Positions 1-12,245 of a DNA stretch of 64,000 bases are shown here, one piece after another; positions within the stretch are counted from its first letter, which is position 1, and each line of letters opens with the position of its first letter. The position numbers were made by a program, and so were the translations under genes. This stretch comes from Hoplostethus atlanticus. Lineage: Eukaryota; Chordata; Actinopteri; Trachichthyiformes; Trachichthyidae. The notes below the pieces were generated by a model. The model had not been told where the DNA came from. It did not search any database and worked only from the letters and a program-made list of their open reading frames with translations. The DNA is taken from positions 10,692,501 through 10,756,500 of the forward strand of contig JAXDDX010000003.1 in the NCBI GenBank assembly GCA_034670405.1, in the 5' to 3' direction.

Positions 1-305
1 CAATTAAACTCTTCCCTTTTGATGAGAAAAATGTGTGTGTGTGTGTGTGTGTGTGTGTCGCTCATTAGTTGTGTGCACCTCAGTGGGATGTTTACCAGCT
101 ATCAGGCCAGACGAGGCATCCTGTTGGGATGAGTGTGTTTGAGCGCGTGTGAAGCGCTGCCAAGGCCGGAGTAGCGCTGAGTTAGGAATTCTGGATTGGG
201 AACAGGCCAAGTGAGAGCTGCAGCACCGGAGTAGTGAAACGGCACGTCTGAAACAGGTCTTTACCAGAAAGATACTAGCCTACATATAAAGCCTATAGGC
301 CTGTA

Positions 306-336
<31 letters not shown>

Positions 337-623
337 TGTCTGTGTCTGTGTGTGTGTGTGTCTGTTTGAGAGGTACTGGCGTTCTCTCCGGTTGTTCTCT
401 GAAACAGCAGCACCACCTGCTGGTGAATGTTGGCATTGTCAACACGCAGGGCTTCCTACTTAAATCTTTCACACTTTCGGTTCATCAGCTGACTCCACAC
501 TTTGTGTTAGAGCTCGTGATGATGACACCGAACCTCTTACTGCTGTCTGCTGCTATTTATAAACTTTGTCCCGTGATTAGGAGTGTCGGGGAACAATGCT
601 TGTACTTGCACATACTGCAGGTG

Positions 624-693
624 AACTGCAGGTGATTTTTTTTAGGCGCTGCTATGCCACACAGCAGCACCTAAAAAAAAATCACCTGCAGTT
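624..693. repeat. Foldback (inverted repeat), arms of about 30 bp
   Basis: The left arm starts at 624 (AACTGCAGGTGATTTTTT) and the right arm ends at 693 as its reverse complement, with one C/T difference and one extra A. The loop is about 7 bases (atgccac). A GCAGGTGA motif is also duplicated just upstream. It resembles a small foldback element or the collapsed ends of a MITE. Confidence 0.7.
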
Positions 694-774
694 GTACATG
701 TCTGTCACCTATCAAGTACATTACGTGTCAGGGAAAAAAATGAAGTCCCTGTGACAGCAAGCATCCACTTTACT

Positions 775-875
775 GCAGCATCTTTGAGCAAGACACTGAA
801 TCCCTACCAGCTCGAAGGGAGTTGTCCTGTAGCTGACCCTGTGCAAAAAGAGAAATTTCTCTTTTAGGGATCAAT
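775..875. mobile_element. SINE 3' fragment (teleost, tRNA-derived type)
   Basis: The phrase ttgagcaagacactgaatcc followed by 'ccctgtgcaaaaagagaaatttctcttttagggatcaata' in pieces matches the body of a common fish SINE. A longer relative sits at about 58005-58195 in this window. Confidence 0.5.
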
Positions 876-973
876 ACAGCGTCACACGCAAAAACTATGG
901 AACAGAGAAAGCACGTCAACGAGATAATAGAAAACGCAACCTTAACTGGTTTGTCTCCTGTTTGTGTGTGCAG

Positions 974-2259
974 GCCCAAAAGAATGAGAGGGAGTCCATT
1001 AGGCAGAAGCTGGCCCTGGGCAGTTTCTTCGACGATGGGCCAGGCATCTATACCAGCTGCAGCAAGAGTGGCAAGCCCAGCCTGTCCTCACGGTAAGACC
1101 CATAGCCTGAACTACATGACCACTTCCTGACTACACAGACACACAGCAACACACAGTTCTGTTTTTTACTGTTGTTGTTAAAACTTTTCCTACACAGGAT
1201 GACAGCAGTCATTTGAACTCAAAATAAAATCAATATTATCTGTGCACAAATACTAAGATAGAGATGAAAGGATATAACACTCAACATCCATAGGTACAGC
1301 TCATAGTACTCTGCTTATGTCTGCTGCTGCTTTGTTACCTGCTTCTGCTGTAATGGGGACCTGTGAAGAGGAACATCACATCAGACAGACAGAGAGGAAG
1401 AGAGGCTGACAGGAAGGCACAGAGAGGATTTGTGCAGGGTGATGGGTTAAGCTACATAACCAACTTATGTGGCTGTCACTTCCCAAAAGACACACACACA
1501 CACATAACCCACCACCCTCCTACACTGTACCTTACTGGAACTAGTTGTTGTGAAAACATTCCAGTTAATTCTTGTGATCTGAATCATGTGGACTTATATT
1601 TAGCAACAGTTTGATGACTGTTAAATTCCACATTGATCATTATTGGGAAATTGTCATGTGGCGAGGTGTATGTCTGCTCCGTGTTAAGAAAAGTTAGTGA
1701 ACACTTAAGCAGCTCCCTCACACTAAAAGTTACTAGTTGGGGGAAAAAAATCGACCACTCAGGTTTGATTCAATCGAGACTGATTGGATCTATGCTGTGT
1801 AATCGATCACCTCTCTTCGTAATTACTGCATAAGCAGATTATTGATCCACAGTGGGTTAGATCCACATCTAGCAGGATTCAGCTTCTCTGAGGCTCAAAC
1901 CCCCCCCCACCCCCCCCAAATCCCAGGCCAGATTGGATCAGACCTACCAGATGCATCCACCTGGATCGATCCATATTGAAGACAGGAGGGGAGATGATTA
2001 GAAACACAAGCCCTGATTAAATTTTTCCTAGGCCAGCACTATTCTCTGGAGAGAGCTAGAGGTGAGGGGGGAACAGTAGATGTGTCCGTGTGTTATTTCC
2101 GCTTTGCTTTGGCCTCTCTTTAACACTTTATAGTATGTGTGCAGTACATACACACACACACACGTACTATACGCCAGCTCTGTTGAACTCTTCTCAGGTC
2201 AGTTGTGCAGTAGCGTTGTTTATGACGGAGACTCTAGCGGCATTTACGATGGACTAACT

Positions 2260-2301
<42 letters not shown>

Positions 2302-2851
2302 ACCATCTCCCCAGGCTGCAGAGCGGGATGAACCTGCAGATCTGTTTTGTCAACGACAGTGGCAGCGACAAGGACAGTGATGCAGACGACAGCAAGACAG
2401 AGACCAGTCTGGACACGCCTCTGTCTCCCATGGTATACACTACTGATGCACACACACACACACACACACACACATAGTCGTAGTATTTCTCCAAGTGTGC
2501 AGGAAGGAAAGAAACTAAACTCAAGTCATTGAATTTCACATGATATCATATGCAGGATTCACAGAATATCAATCTGTGATTCACAGTGTAAGTGGCGGGA
2601 TGTGTGTGTGATCACGATCGTGATAGAGGGAGGACAAGAGAGAAAGCGAGAGGAAGGGGGAGGAAGGGGGAGATACACATCAGAGCGATAGCTGTCAGTT
2701 AGTGGGTGTATGAATCTCTTTGTTCACGTTTTCTGGCTTGTTAACCAAACCACCGGCAGCAAATGAGAGGTGAATTGGAATCCACTTGCTATGGCTACGG
2801 ATGACTGGCTGCATTAACCCCCTGTCAGCCTGAGACAAAACAAAGCCAGGG

Positions 2852-2949
<98 letters not shown>

Positions 2950-5089
2950 CCCAGTCTATGACATTCCGGTCAATAAATAAAATCTACACACCAAAATATC
3001 AAGAATGCTTTGACATTAATCGTATCCTTCCCTCCTTCCATGCCCCTTTACCTCTGCTATTGCCCCTTCCACCTTCCTCAACTATTCCTTCTTTTCTCCT
3101 CTATTTTCTCCCCCATTTCCTGTCCTGCTCACTTGTTCTTTCTCCCTCCATCCCACCACCACCACCTCCCTGCAGTCCAAGCAGAGTTCGTCCTACTCGG
3201 ACAGGGACACCACAGAGGACGACTCGGAGTCTCTGGAGGACATGGACTTCTTGAGTCGACAGAAGAAGCTGCAGGCGGAGGCCAAGTTGGCCCTGGCTAT
3301 GGCCAAGCCCATGGCCAAGATGCAGGTGGAGGTGGAGAAACAGAATCGCAAGAAGTCCCCTGTGGCTGACCTGGTAAGTACCAGACTTCTGCTGCTGCTG
3401 TTGCTGCTGTCAGATTGATGGTGTCCATGAAGTCCTCCTCAGAAAATGAGGAAGCCTTGGCTAAATGACTCCTATGTGTTTAGATTTTTACCAGTGCATT
3501 TTCAACAGTTCAACAGGAGCTTTTTCTACATGTGGGCGGCTACGGTTGCTTTCAAATACAACAAAAAAGAATTGGTAATTGATTGATCAGGATTTGTAAT
3601 CTATGATTTTATCGACCTCTATCAGCAACCAAGGAATTGCCAGGTCTCTGACACAGCTTATTTTATTTTGGCCTGTCACAAGATGTCACAAGTCACAAAA
3701 TCACAATAGTAATAATAATACTGCTCTGCTTGAGAACAAAACGCTTTGCAACTCTGGGTGCTCGCTCGTAGCACCGTCCCCCATCTGAAGGTGGGGTGAA
3801 GGGGGGACATCCAATGGGCACAGAGCTTGTCAAGTATGGACCAGGAAGTGACTTTTGAAAGCCAGAAATCTCAGCAGCTGGCAGCGTAATCGTTGAGTCG
3901 TTGGTATTGATCGATAACCCTATCAAACCCCTTCAGATATATTATGGTCATTTCGTGCCAGGGGGCAGTAAAAATCCTACTTATTGCACCTTTAAGCTCT
4001 GGAGAATGTCTCATGGTCTCAGACTCATGGTCAGGAGGACACAGTAAATCAGTGTTAGTGTTGGGTGGGTTGTCATTCAGTACTCTGTGACTGTGTCTGG
4101 GGCCTGTTGAAATGGCAAAACCAGGAACAAACAGAAGATGAGGGCTTAACAAGTCCTATGGATGTTGCCACACGAGTCTTCCCTCTCTTCCTCTGCCCCC
4201 ATTCGGAGGGAGGAAGACGGTCACAACATGTTCATCATTATTTTATCCATTTTTATCTGCCTCACTGCCCCTTCAGCAGCACACACACAGACTTCTACAC
4301 ACCATGTCTCCACCTGGGCTGGCAGGCAGAGCACTTTTACTTATTCAGGGCAGAGAGGGGCGGCTCGGCCCGGCGCCTATCTATAATTCATATGCCGGAA
4401 AGCATTGACTTGAGGTGTTTAGGGATGTAGCGGCGCTCAGCAGTCAGAAGACATCACTGTCACACCAGGAAGGAACGCAAGGCCAGGATGAAGATTGCAT
4501 TACGGACTAGAGCAGCCTACACTGTCCAGAACACCATAGATGCACTGAACTGCACGAGTTACTTGTGCTTTATTCCCTCCTTCAACAATCAATCTGCCAT
4601 TATAGCGCTGTCAGTTAGTTCAGTTCAGTTCAGTTGCAAGAAAATGGAACTGTCCTACTTGTTTTGAATTTGAATTTGGCCAGCAGTGTAAGCCTGTGTG
4701 CTCTCAGAAACAAGAGGGGGAAGTGTCTGTGTGTGTGTGTAGATTCATGACTACAATGTCTTTATTCAGAGTGTGTTCTTCCTCTTTCTAATTATATCTT
4801 GAGTCATTAGACAATACTGGTACTGCACGCTTGGAGGGTATTTTGTTTTGTAACCCGGCCGGTGGTGCCACAGAAACTCACAGCAGTCAGGAGAGACTAG
4901 CCTTTTGAGTCGAGCTTACCACCCCGTCACATCTCTCTCTCTCTCTCTGTCACAGCAGTGGCTTCCCACACTGTGACAGTGAAACTGTGACACACGACAG
5001 AATGGAATCCTGTAGCCTTTATCACAGTTGCATCAGTGCCAATGTGAAAGTGAAATAGGGGTGAGAAATTAGCAAGAAGAGCCAGCCAG

Positions 5090-5142
<53 letters not shown>

Positions 5143-5384
5143 TACAGTGGCACATGTAGACAGTTTGTCAAGATATTACATGGAAGAGAGACAGAAAGCG
5201 GGGGTTAGAAGGTAACCGAAAGAATGAAGACTGGCCGGATTTCCGTGCGGGAGGGGTGGAGGAGGGAAAATCAAAGCACATTCTCTGCCCATGCGAGCCT
5301 GAAAAAAAGCCCATAAAGCTTTGTGTTTTGCTACGGGTGGCTACACACTGGGGTTGACATCAGACTACGGAGCAGCTATTAGAT

Positions 5385-5418
<34 letters not shown>

Positions 5419-7253
5419 ACACATACGCACACACAAAGTAAATTCAGGTTGGAAAACTTTGAAATGTATGTAGGAGGATCACAAAACAAAACGAAACAAA
5501 GCCGAGAGTATTAAAAGAAAATACTGACAAATTAGAAGCTTGGAACTGTATTTGCTTGTCGGAAACAAACAGGTGCTCTTCAGCGGTGGACTCACACTCT
5601 GAACTCACATGTCTAAGTTGCCAAAAGAGCAAACCTCCCGTGGTTTCACCGTCTTAGAACGTGTTCATTGAAAAGTTTCTGTGAAGGAGACCAGTACCGG
5701 AAATGCTCACAGTGGGCGAGGAGTGACAATATTGGCCCCTGCTGGATTCAAGATTCAAGATTCAAGATTCAAGAAGTTTTATTTGTCACATACACACACG
5801 AGGTGTGCAGTGAAATGTAAAGTGGCAATGCTCAGCAGAAATGTGCAAAATAACAGGTTCACACTATTTACAATAAACCAACACAATATTTACAATGTCA
5901 CAGTTTTAAGAGCTCTATATAAAAAACAAGTTTAAACGTCACACTAACAGAGTTCATCAGCTGTTTATTGCATGAAACAGTCTATCATTGTATTTGTAAG
6001 TAATTGTGTCCCTGTGTGTTCATTGGCAGCTTCCCCACATGCCTCACATCAGCGAGTGTCTAATGAAGAGAAGCCTGAAGCAAACAGACCTGAGAGATAT
6101 GACCCTGGGACAGCTCCAGGTCATAGTCAACGACCTGCACTCCCAGATTGAGAGTGAGTTGAACACACACACACACACACACACACACAGTCACTGACCT
6201 CTTCTTTTACTCGCAGAAATGAGCAATAGAGAAAAAGGGGGAAAACACATACTCGATGCTGACCCCTACCCTATGCAGTGGATGTGAAAGTACTTTTAGG
6301 TGTGAAAGTCACTTCACAGAACTGCACCAGTGAACTGCTTCCCCAGAGCTCTTACTGTCACCGTACCTTGAGGACCGTTGATCCTGGTACTGGGGTGTGA
6401 ATAATTTCATTTAGTTCTACATAAAAAAGGTTCCAAAATCCCCATGACTCCAAAATCATCACCTAGTTTTTATCTGCAAAACAAACTTTCCCCAATTTTT
6501 TAGCATTCTTTGGCATTCTTTGGCATAGGACCGTAGTTGGAACTTCTGAAAATACAACACAACAATACCACTGACAGTATTTACTCCTACATGCATGACG
6601 TGAAAACAAAAATGTCAGGTGTTTTCCCATTTTAATCGTGCAAAAATGAATTTTAGAAATGGCAGCATGTGGTCATTTTATAACAATATATTGGGCTGTT
6701 ATATTGACTTTGACTATAGTAACGTCCATCCGTCGGTGGGGGTCACAATAAAATGCATGTTATGGGGTGTAGAGTGTTAACATGTATTTATGATGTTGCT
6801 AAATGACTTACAGTAACCGCCCCCGCGGGTTTTCGCTAGTTTCCAGATTATTTTCACACTACAAGCGTAGTGATGTCCTCTAGCCTGACAGTATTCTTTC
6901 CCTGTCCTCTCGCCTCCAGGTCTGAATGAGGAGCTAGTACAGCTGCTGCTGATCCGGGATGAACTACACATGGAGCAGGATGCCATGCTGGTTGACATAG
7001 AGGACCTCACCAGGTAAGGAAGGACTTCCCAGGGAACTTGTGAAACCTACTCTCCCCCATGCTCACTGGTTTCACCATTTTTCTTTCACTTAGCCGGTGT
7101 ACTTTTCCCAGGCCTTTCCCACATCAAAGAAAGAGCCCCTTTCTTTAAGCAACTGTACATCTGTCACTCCAGTCTTACTGCCTGTTGTCTCTCTTTCTCA
7201 GGCATGCTGAGAGCCAGCAGAAACACATGGCTGAGAAGACCCCATCCAAATGA
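974..7253 (+). CDS. schip1: Schwannomin-interacting protein 1, 3' six coding exons (gene enters from the left edge)
   Basis: Coding exons read at 974-1092, 2315-2432, 3176-3373, 6030-6153, 6920-7013 and 7202-7253 (TGA). All have AG/GT borders and join in one frame to give 234 residues. I recognise the SCHIP1 C-terminal half: the [12 protein letters not shown] opening, a Ser/Asp-rich acidic segment ([17 protein letters not shown]), the [20 protein letters not shown] helix, the [15 protein letters not shown] motif and a final leucine-rich coiled coil ([20 protein letters not shown]). Known for the family: SCHIP1 binds merlin (NF2), and the IQCJ-SCHIP1 fusion form binds ankyrin-G and calmodulin at axon initial segments and nodes. 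The coiled coil mediates oligomerisation. The 5' exons lie outside the window, so the N-terminus and the isoform type cannot be judged. Conservation is high and no break was seen. Confidence 0.95.
2262..2300 (+). repeat. (CT)n tract before a splice acceptor
   Basis: About 38 bp of CT with one G interruption, ending some 14 bases upstream of the acceptor at 2313-2314. It probably serves as part of the polypyrimidine tract of the schip1 exon at 2315-2432. Confidence 0.9.
2851..2947 (+). repeat. (GA)n microsatellite, about 95 bp
   Basis: Almost pure GA dinucleotide with one interruption near 2869, in the schip1 intron between the second and third visible exons. It is one of the longest microsatellites in the window. 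Confidence 0.95.
3374..6029. other. schip1 intron with repeats
   Basis: Intron of about 2.7 kb. It contains a teleost interspersed-repeat fragment near 3935-3995, CA microsatellites at 5091-5136 and 5386-5416, and a second repeat fragment at about 5745-5830 (ttcaagattcaagaagtttt then attgtcac-like sequence). No exon was recognised. Confidence 0.6.
5091..5136 (+). repeat. (CA)n microsatellite, 46 bp
   Basis: Pure CA repeat in the schip1 intron. A second CA array of about 31 bp lies at 5386-5416. Confidence 0.95.
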
Positions 7254-8100
7254 GATGGCCTGCCCCTGCTCCACCCCAGCCCAAGCCAAACTAAGCCCCT
7301 GTTCCACCCTTGTCCAAACCAGACTTTTGCCCCCACCACTCCACCTCTGCCCCACGTCCATCCAAATCCTGCCCCCCCCCCCCCCCCCTTCCCATGTTTT
7401 TCGCTCCTTGCTGCTTCCCCCTTTCCCCATGTCTACCTTCCTGTCCAACCCACTGGTTCCAGTGGTGGCAGCAGCACAGAAGAAGGCCACCCCTTTCATT
7501 TGCTTCTGTGGTTTATCCCAGCGCTAAGGACGGAGAAGAGGAAACTGATTGTGTGTTGTCATGGATACTGTCCCCAGCTTCCTGTGCAGTGATCGGCCTT
7601 GCTTCGCTATTGGTTCTTTTTAACTTTCTACATTCGCCACTAAATTATAACTGTCAGATACAAAAATTGTGGGGAAAAAAATAAAATAATAGTGAAAAAT
7701 TTAGTAGAAAGTCAGTCATGAGAAAAAAAGAAACAACGTTGTATAAAAAACTATGAAAAACTAACTTCTTCAGACCATTTTAAGTTGGACGGTAATTTTA
7801 AAGTATTTCAAAGTCAACCTCTTTTTATTCTGCACAAATGGTAGTTTTCAACTGAGAAATGTTTATTTGAAGGTGCTAAAAGAGTGTAAAGGAAACATGC
7901 CTGCCTTGTAGTGGAGTCGTAGCTTTTGGTAATACGTTCACTCTAATTGCTCTTCAACATTTTGTGAATGTTGATTTTCTGACACAAGTCATTTTAAATG
8001 AATAAGTGTGTTAATATCGTTTTCATCCTATTGTATTCAGAAACTTTATTTGAGGGAAGAAATGTTTATGTACAGATATGTAAAATAAAGAATAAACTTT
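7254..8100 (+). other. schip1: schip1 3' UTR with polyadenylation signals
   Basis: Non-coding sequence follows the TGA. It begins with a C-rich stretch, including a run of C at about 7371-7388, and becomes A/T-rich. Two AATAAA hexamers at 8084-8089 and 8091-8096 are the likely polyadenylation signals. The long reading frames over 7164-7684 are by-products of the C-rich low-complexity sequence. Confidence 0.75.
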
Positions 8101-9330
8101 GTTTCATATAATGTTTGGTTTGTTGTGCAATATGTCCACGCTCTTGATATCGTGCAAAAATGGTTCACCCTTAAAATGAACTTCCTCTTTCTGATGAACT
8201 CACTTTCTGATGAACTCATGAATCTATAGTCACTGATCTGCAGTCAGCAGCAAGCAGAATGTGAAACATTATTCACATTTTCACTAAATGACTCATCTCA
8301 CTAAATTGCCTCAGCACAGCTCTGTGTCTCTCCCTCTCTCAGAGGTTGGTATGGCTCCAATGGGAACTCCAAATTAATTAGGGCCCCCCCTTTTAAAATG
8401 AGCATTAGTAACTCTCCTGTTACTATGAAACATGACAACATGGGGGGGCCCCTTCACTAATGAGTAAAGTACCATTATTGGTAAATACACAATGAATGGT
8501 CATTTGGTGATTGTGGTTCATAGAAGCTCAACATGTAGAGAAATGATCTCACCGCAATATTGATTCTAGTCATATATGACTGAAAGGTTTTGTGATGAGT
8601 GCCGTGTTATTTTTTTCAAGAAATATTCAATAAGCAAACTCTTCTGGGAAGAAGTACCTGGGTGGCTCAGTTATGTCAGAACACTTATTTTTCAGACTCA
8701 TTGTATGTTTCCATATTCTGCTGGTTCTGTTCCCGCCGAGCCCTCACTCACCGCTACAGTACCAGGGAGTGAGGACACTTCTTTCAGAAGCTTCAGAAGT
8801 GAAATGTCCTGAACAGAGAGACGGTGAAGTGGAGGTGAATTCATGTTGTATGTCTTGATTATTATTCCATTTTTTTTTTTATTCCATCTATTTTTGATTT
8901 AATTTACGGATCCTACAGTTCATGCATGAGCACATGTCTGCACTACATGGCATACCTTCTCCCTGACACGGGATTATACTGTGAAACATTTTATCTCTAA
9001 TGCAATTTGTTCACCTCAACCAAGAAAAGGGACGAGAGTGTGTCCAGAGACACTCAAGTGGTTAAATCTTCAGCTCTGGGGCATTTGCGTATCCTGGGAT
9101 CAATCCCTACCATTGCTTTCTTTCTTCTTTCTGCCTTCCCACTGTCTTAATAAAAAAGAAAAGGAACATGCAGCAAAATAGTTTATAGTTTTATGCCACT
9201 ATAAATTAATTCACTAGAAAGTATCCCCATTAGAGACTGTGAGGGTGATTATTCTAATCATAGGTGATATTTGTATACGTTGTATACTTTATTTACTCCA
9301 ATTAGACAAATAGCCTAAACATCTAATTAC
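8101..9330. other. schip1-il12a intergenic spacer
   Basis: About 1.2 kb without recognisable coding exons. A G/C homopolymer pair (ggccccccc at about 8382 and gggggggcccc at about 8441) forms the ends of an imperfect inverted repeat. A stretch near 9040-9115 vaguely resembles a tRNA-derived SINE remnant. Confidence 0.5.
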
Positions 9331-9337
9331 CTCCAGT

Positions 9338-9637
9338 ATTGCGTTACACCGCCGCCAATTCCCTGAACTTTCATTAAACCGGTATTAAGCAAATGCAATT
9401 ATCCGCAAAAAGTTAATGCGTCTGACATAGTTTCGCAATTACATCATTTTTAAGTTCTCGTCTTTCTCTCAAAACATGAAACAACTTCCCTTTTTTTTTT
9501 TTTTTTCCAGTTCGACCATTCAATCCACATGTGGTGAAAGACTCTCGCTGCAGAGCAGAAATTACAGTGACGCTTTAGTTTTCTTTTCGTTCACACTCAC
9601 TGGTGAGGGAATCCCCCACTGGATGCTATACTATAAA
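9338..9637 (+). promoter_or_regulatory. il12a: Putative il12a promoter: C/EBP-like, ISRE-like, kappaB and TATA motifs
   Basis: Motifs seen, in order: C/EBP-like ATTGCGTTAC at 9338-9347 and TTTCGCAAT at 9431-9439; an ISRE-like site at 9577-9590 (reverse strand ACGAAAAGAAAACT, one base off RNGAAANNGAAACT); a full kappaB consensus GGGAATCCCC at 9607-9616; and TATAAA at 9632-9637. The TATA box lies 81 bases before the chosen ATG (9713). Mammalian IL12A is known to be driven by NF-kappaB, IRF and C/EBP factors, so this set fits the gene downstream. The use of these sites is inferred. Confidence 0.6.
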
Positions 9638-9712
9638 TCTCACCACGAGAAGACAGTAAGACACTGCAACTGATTTACTGGCTCAATCAGAGATCTCTGT
9701 CTTATCTGAATG

Positions 9713-11696
9713 ATGGCAAACTTTCATTGGTGTAAGTCAATACTGGGCCGAATGACACAGACTCAGTCAAAATGTCATCAGAAATAACCCGTAGCCTATG
9801 GTTATATTGTGTTCTGTAATGCGACTTTAGAAGAAGTATGTATTGATTGTTATTATTCTCCTGTCATGCAGACCTGAGCTGTGCGCTGCTGCTCGCCGTG
9901 TACTGGCGCACATCCATGGGAAGCCCGGTGCGCGCTCCGCTCAGTCTAGGCGCAGACAAGTGCGCACAATGCTCATCGCTCTCCAAGGAACTCCTGCAAA
10001 ATATTAGAGAGCTCCTGGACAATGTGAGTACAATCTGGATATAACATACTAATCTCTATCTATCTAATCTATTTTATATATTTATCTATCCACCACACAT
10101 ACACAATTTCTGCTTTTGTAATACATTCTTACTGTTACTTTATATTGCAGGAGGACCTGTTTCATGCCGTCAGGTGTTCTGATTGTGATGTGATGACTAA
10201 TTCAGATGAGACCGTGCTGGCCTGCGCACCCATGCTGACACAGGTTATACTTTTTGATGTTCTTAATATAAAGTACGAATGGTCAAATTACAAGCACCGA
10301 GACTGAAGCTCGGTGTTCAAGCTTTAATCTTTTATCAGAATCGTTTCCCAAATTTGTAGGTAAATTCATCTTTGGTCCGTCAACGTAAAATGTTTTGTTT
10401 TTACCCTTTAGAATTCAAGTTGCACAATGCAGAAGAATTCATCCTTCAGCGAGGTAAGCTTTTGTTAAAAATTCCCTTCATAAATGCTCTTTAGACTTAT
10501 CAGACATAAAACATAGATTACATCATAGATTATGCTACCAGTGTCTATTTTACTGAACTAAAAAAGTTTTTCTTAACATTTTTTGTTGATCTGCTATTCT
10601 GTAAGGTTTAACTAGGATATTTGATATTTGTGTCTGAGCTCTTGTTTATTGGCTCTTGTTCATTTGATACACTTATTTGTCTTAGCTCTTGCTTATTTGA
10701 TTCTCTTATTTGTCTCATTTGTTTAAGATATAGTAGGTTGCTAACTTATTGCACTCTTACCTTAACACTAGTTATGCTCTTAGTTGCTTGTTTAGGAAGG
10801 AAATGCACTTACGATTTCTGGTGACTAGTAGTTTTCTTGCCTACCTATGTTGAATGCACTTATTGTAAGTCGCTTTGGATAAAAGCGTCTGCTAAATGTA
10901 ATGTAATGTAATATTTTACACTACACACTCATTGATTCACTCACTCTATTGGCAATTGCAAAGTTGTTTTGTTACAGACAGATGATTGACAGCACATCTC
11001 TCTTGTTTCTCTCCAGAGTGAATGCCTGGGGAACATCATGAAAGATCTGGCACACTATGGCGCTGTTCTTCAGTCCTACCTCGGAGTACCCACACGACTA
11101 AGTGTTGAGGAAAAAACGGCACTACTTAAACCAACACTGGAAATTATACAGAGTCTGCTGAAGGTATGTTAATGTGTGTGTGTGCCTGTGTGGGAAGGGT
11201 GAGAAGAGACAAAATCAAAGACAGAAACAGTGAGAGAGAATCTCCTGGGAAATAACATTTTCAAGTTGCCTCACTAAATCTTTCTTGGTTTACACAGAAC
11301 TGTTCCCTGGTGCCAACTGAAGAGAAAGGTTCCTCAAAGGTATTTTTTTCTATTCCTTGTTTTTGTTCGTTCCCTATTTACTCCTTATCACTCAGTTTGT
11401 AAGTTAGCAAACAAGAATAAAATAGTAAAAAATAAGTGCAGCTATCTAATGTAGAATCCTTGTCAATTGGCGATATTGCTTGCCAATAGCATGTGTTGAT
11501 CAGATGATCAGGTCTTCATTAGCTCATCCATTTCTATCCATGTTGTGTCCTTTCCTGTTGCACCTCCCAGATGTGGGAAGACAACACCTTTGCAAACAGG
11601 CAGAAAATGTATCAGATGATGAAGGGTTTCTATATTCGGGCCATCACCGTCAACAGAGCTATGAGCTACATCTCCTCAGGAGACCACAGGCAGTAA
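9713..11696 (+). CDS. il12a: Interleukin-12 subunit alpha (p35)
   Basis: Seven coding exons: 9713-9731, 9872-10023, 10151-10243, 10412-10453, 11017-11163, 11298-11339 and 11571-11696 (TAA). The total is 621 nt, giving 206 residues with all phases consistent. The short first exon (MANFHW) was chosen because its GT donor restores the frame into the hydrophobic LSCALLLAVYW signal peptide; the ATG at 9847 inside the intron is an alternative. The product is a secreted four-helix-bundle cytokine. It shows family cysteines, the sequon NSS twice (exon 4) and NCS (exon 6), and a last helix FYIRAITVNRAMSYISSG matching the p35 C-terminus (FRIRAVTIDRVMSYLN-type). p35 pairs with p40 to form IL-12, driving Th1/NK interferon-gamma responses, and with EBI3 to form IL-35. 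Its place next to schip1 supports the call. Confidence 0.93.
10862..10912 (+). mobile_element. Teleost SINE/LINE 3' tail fragment
   Basis: The phrase gtaagtcgctttggataaaa, then gcgtctgctaaatg and a short taatg repeat, is the very common 3' tail of fish tRNA-derived SINEs and their partner LINEs. It lies in the il12a intron between exons 4 and 5; the body of the element upstream is not clear. Confidence 0.65.
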
Positions 11697-12245
11697 GGAG
11701 CCATCATCATCACCATCGTGTTCAACATAATCATCATCACTGTTCATGATTCATTTTTAATCATCACCACAACTAGACAAGCTATCACCATCATTCATTC
11801 ACTACCATAATTTGCAACTTTTAACCAAGTAGGGCTCTACACCGGGCATGGATATGTTGGCTCAGCCATAAGCTAGCTGGCTAGACTCCAGCCTCCTGGC
11901 TCAGGGAGAGCTGAATGGGTCATATACATGTTATTATCAGTGGGGGCCATGTTGGCCAATATAAACATCTATGTATGAATGTATTCCAATATTTGGGGGA
12001 AATGTATGTATTTATTTGGTGTTTGAGATCTATTTATTCCATATATTTATTTGATGACCTGTGATGTTATTTATTGAATATTTATTTGAGTATTTATATA
12101 TATTTATATTTATACTATTTATTTAGTGTTGAGGTAGAGGTGATTCTAAATTTAAATGAATACCAATGTAATTATGGATGAGATCAGAAAATGTACTGTA
12201 AAAGAAAATAAGTAAATAAAGACAATGAGATCTTTCTTGAAGAAA
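11697..12245 (+). other. il12a: il12a 3' UTR with AU-rich instability elements
   Basis: Between about 11995 and 12130 there are about nine ATTTA pentamers, several overlapping (tatttattt, ttatttatt). This is the classic class II AU-rich element of short-lived cytokine mRNAs. The polyadenylation signal AATAAA is at 12215-12220. The element is expected to recruit TTP/ZFP36-type decay factors; that is family knowledge, not shown here. Confidence 0.8.

Larger units (their letters stand above)
1..973. other. schip1 intron, left edge
   Basis: Intron upstream of the first visible exon. It holds TG microsatellites at about 32-58 and 319-360, a near-perfect foldback at 624-693 and a fragment resembling the 3' part of a fish SINE at about 775-875. 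No exon was seen. Confidence 0.6.

Noticed and set aside
8382-8455. Inverted C/G runs near 8382 and 8441
   Set aside because: The arms beyond the homopolymers match only loosely; too weak to call an element.
9040-9115. Possible tRNA gene or SINE head
   Set aside because: A 'ggatcaatccctacc' T-arm-like phrase is present, but no complete cloverleaf could be drawn. The same holds for about 26040-26110.
9847-10044. il12a start at ATG 9847
   Set aside because: Possible, but it would place the start in the intron just before a good acceptor; the short upstream exon 9713-9731 has a strong donor and restores the frame. It is kept only as an alternative.
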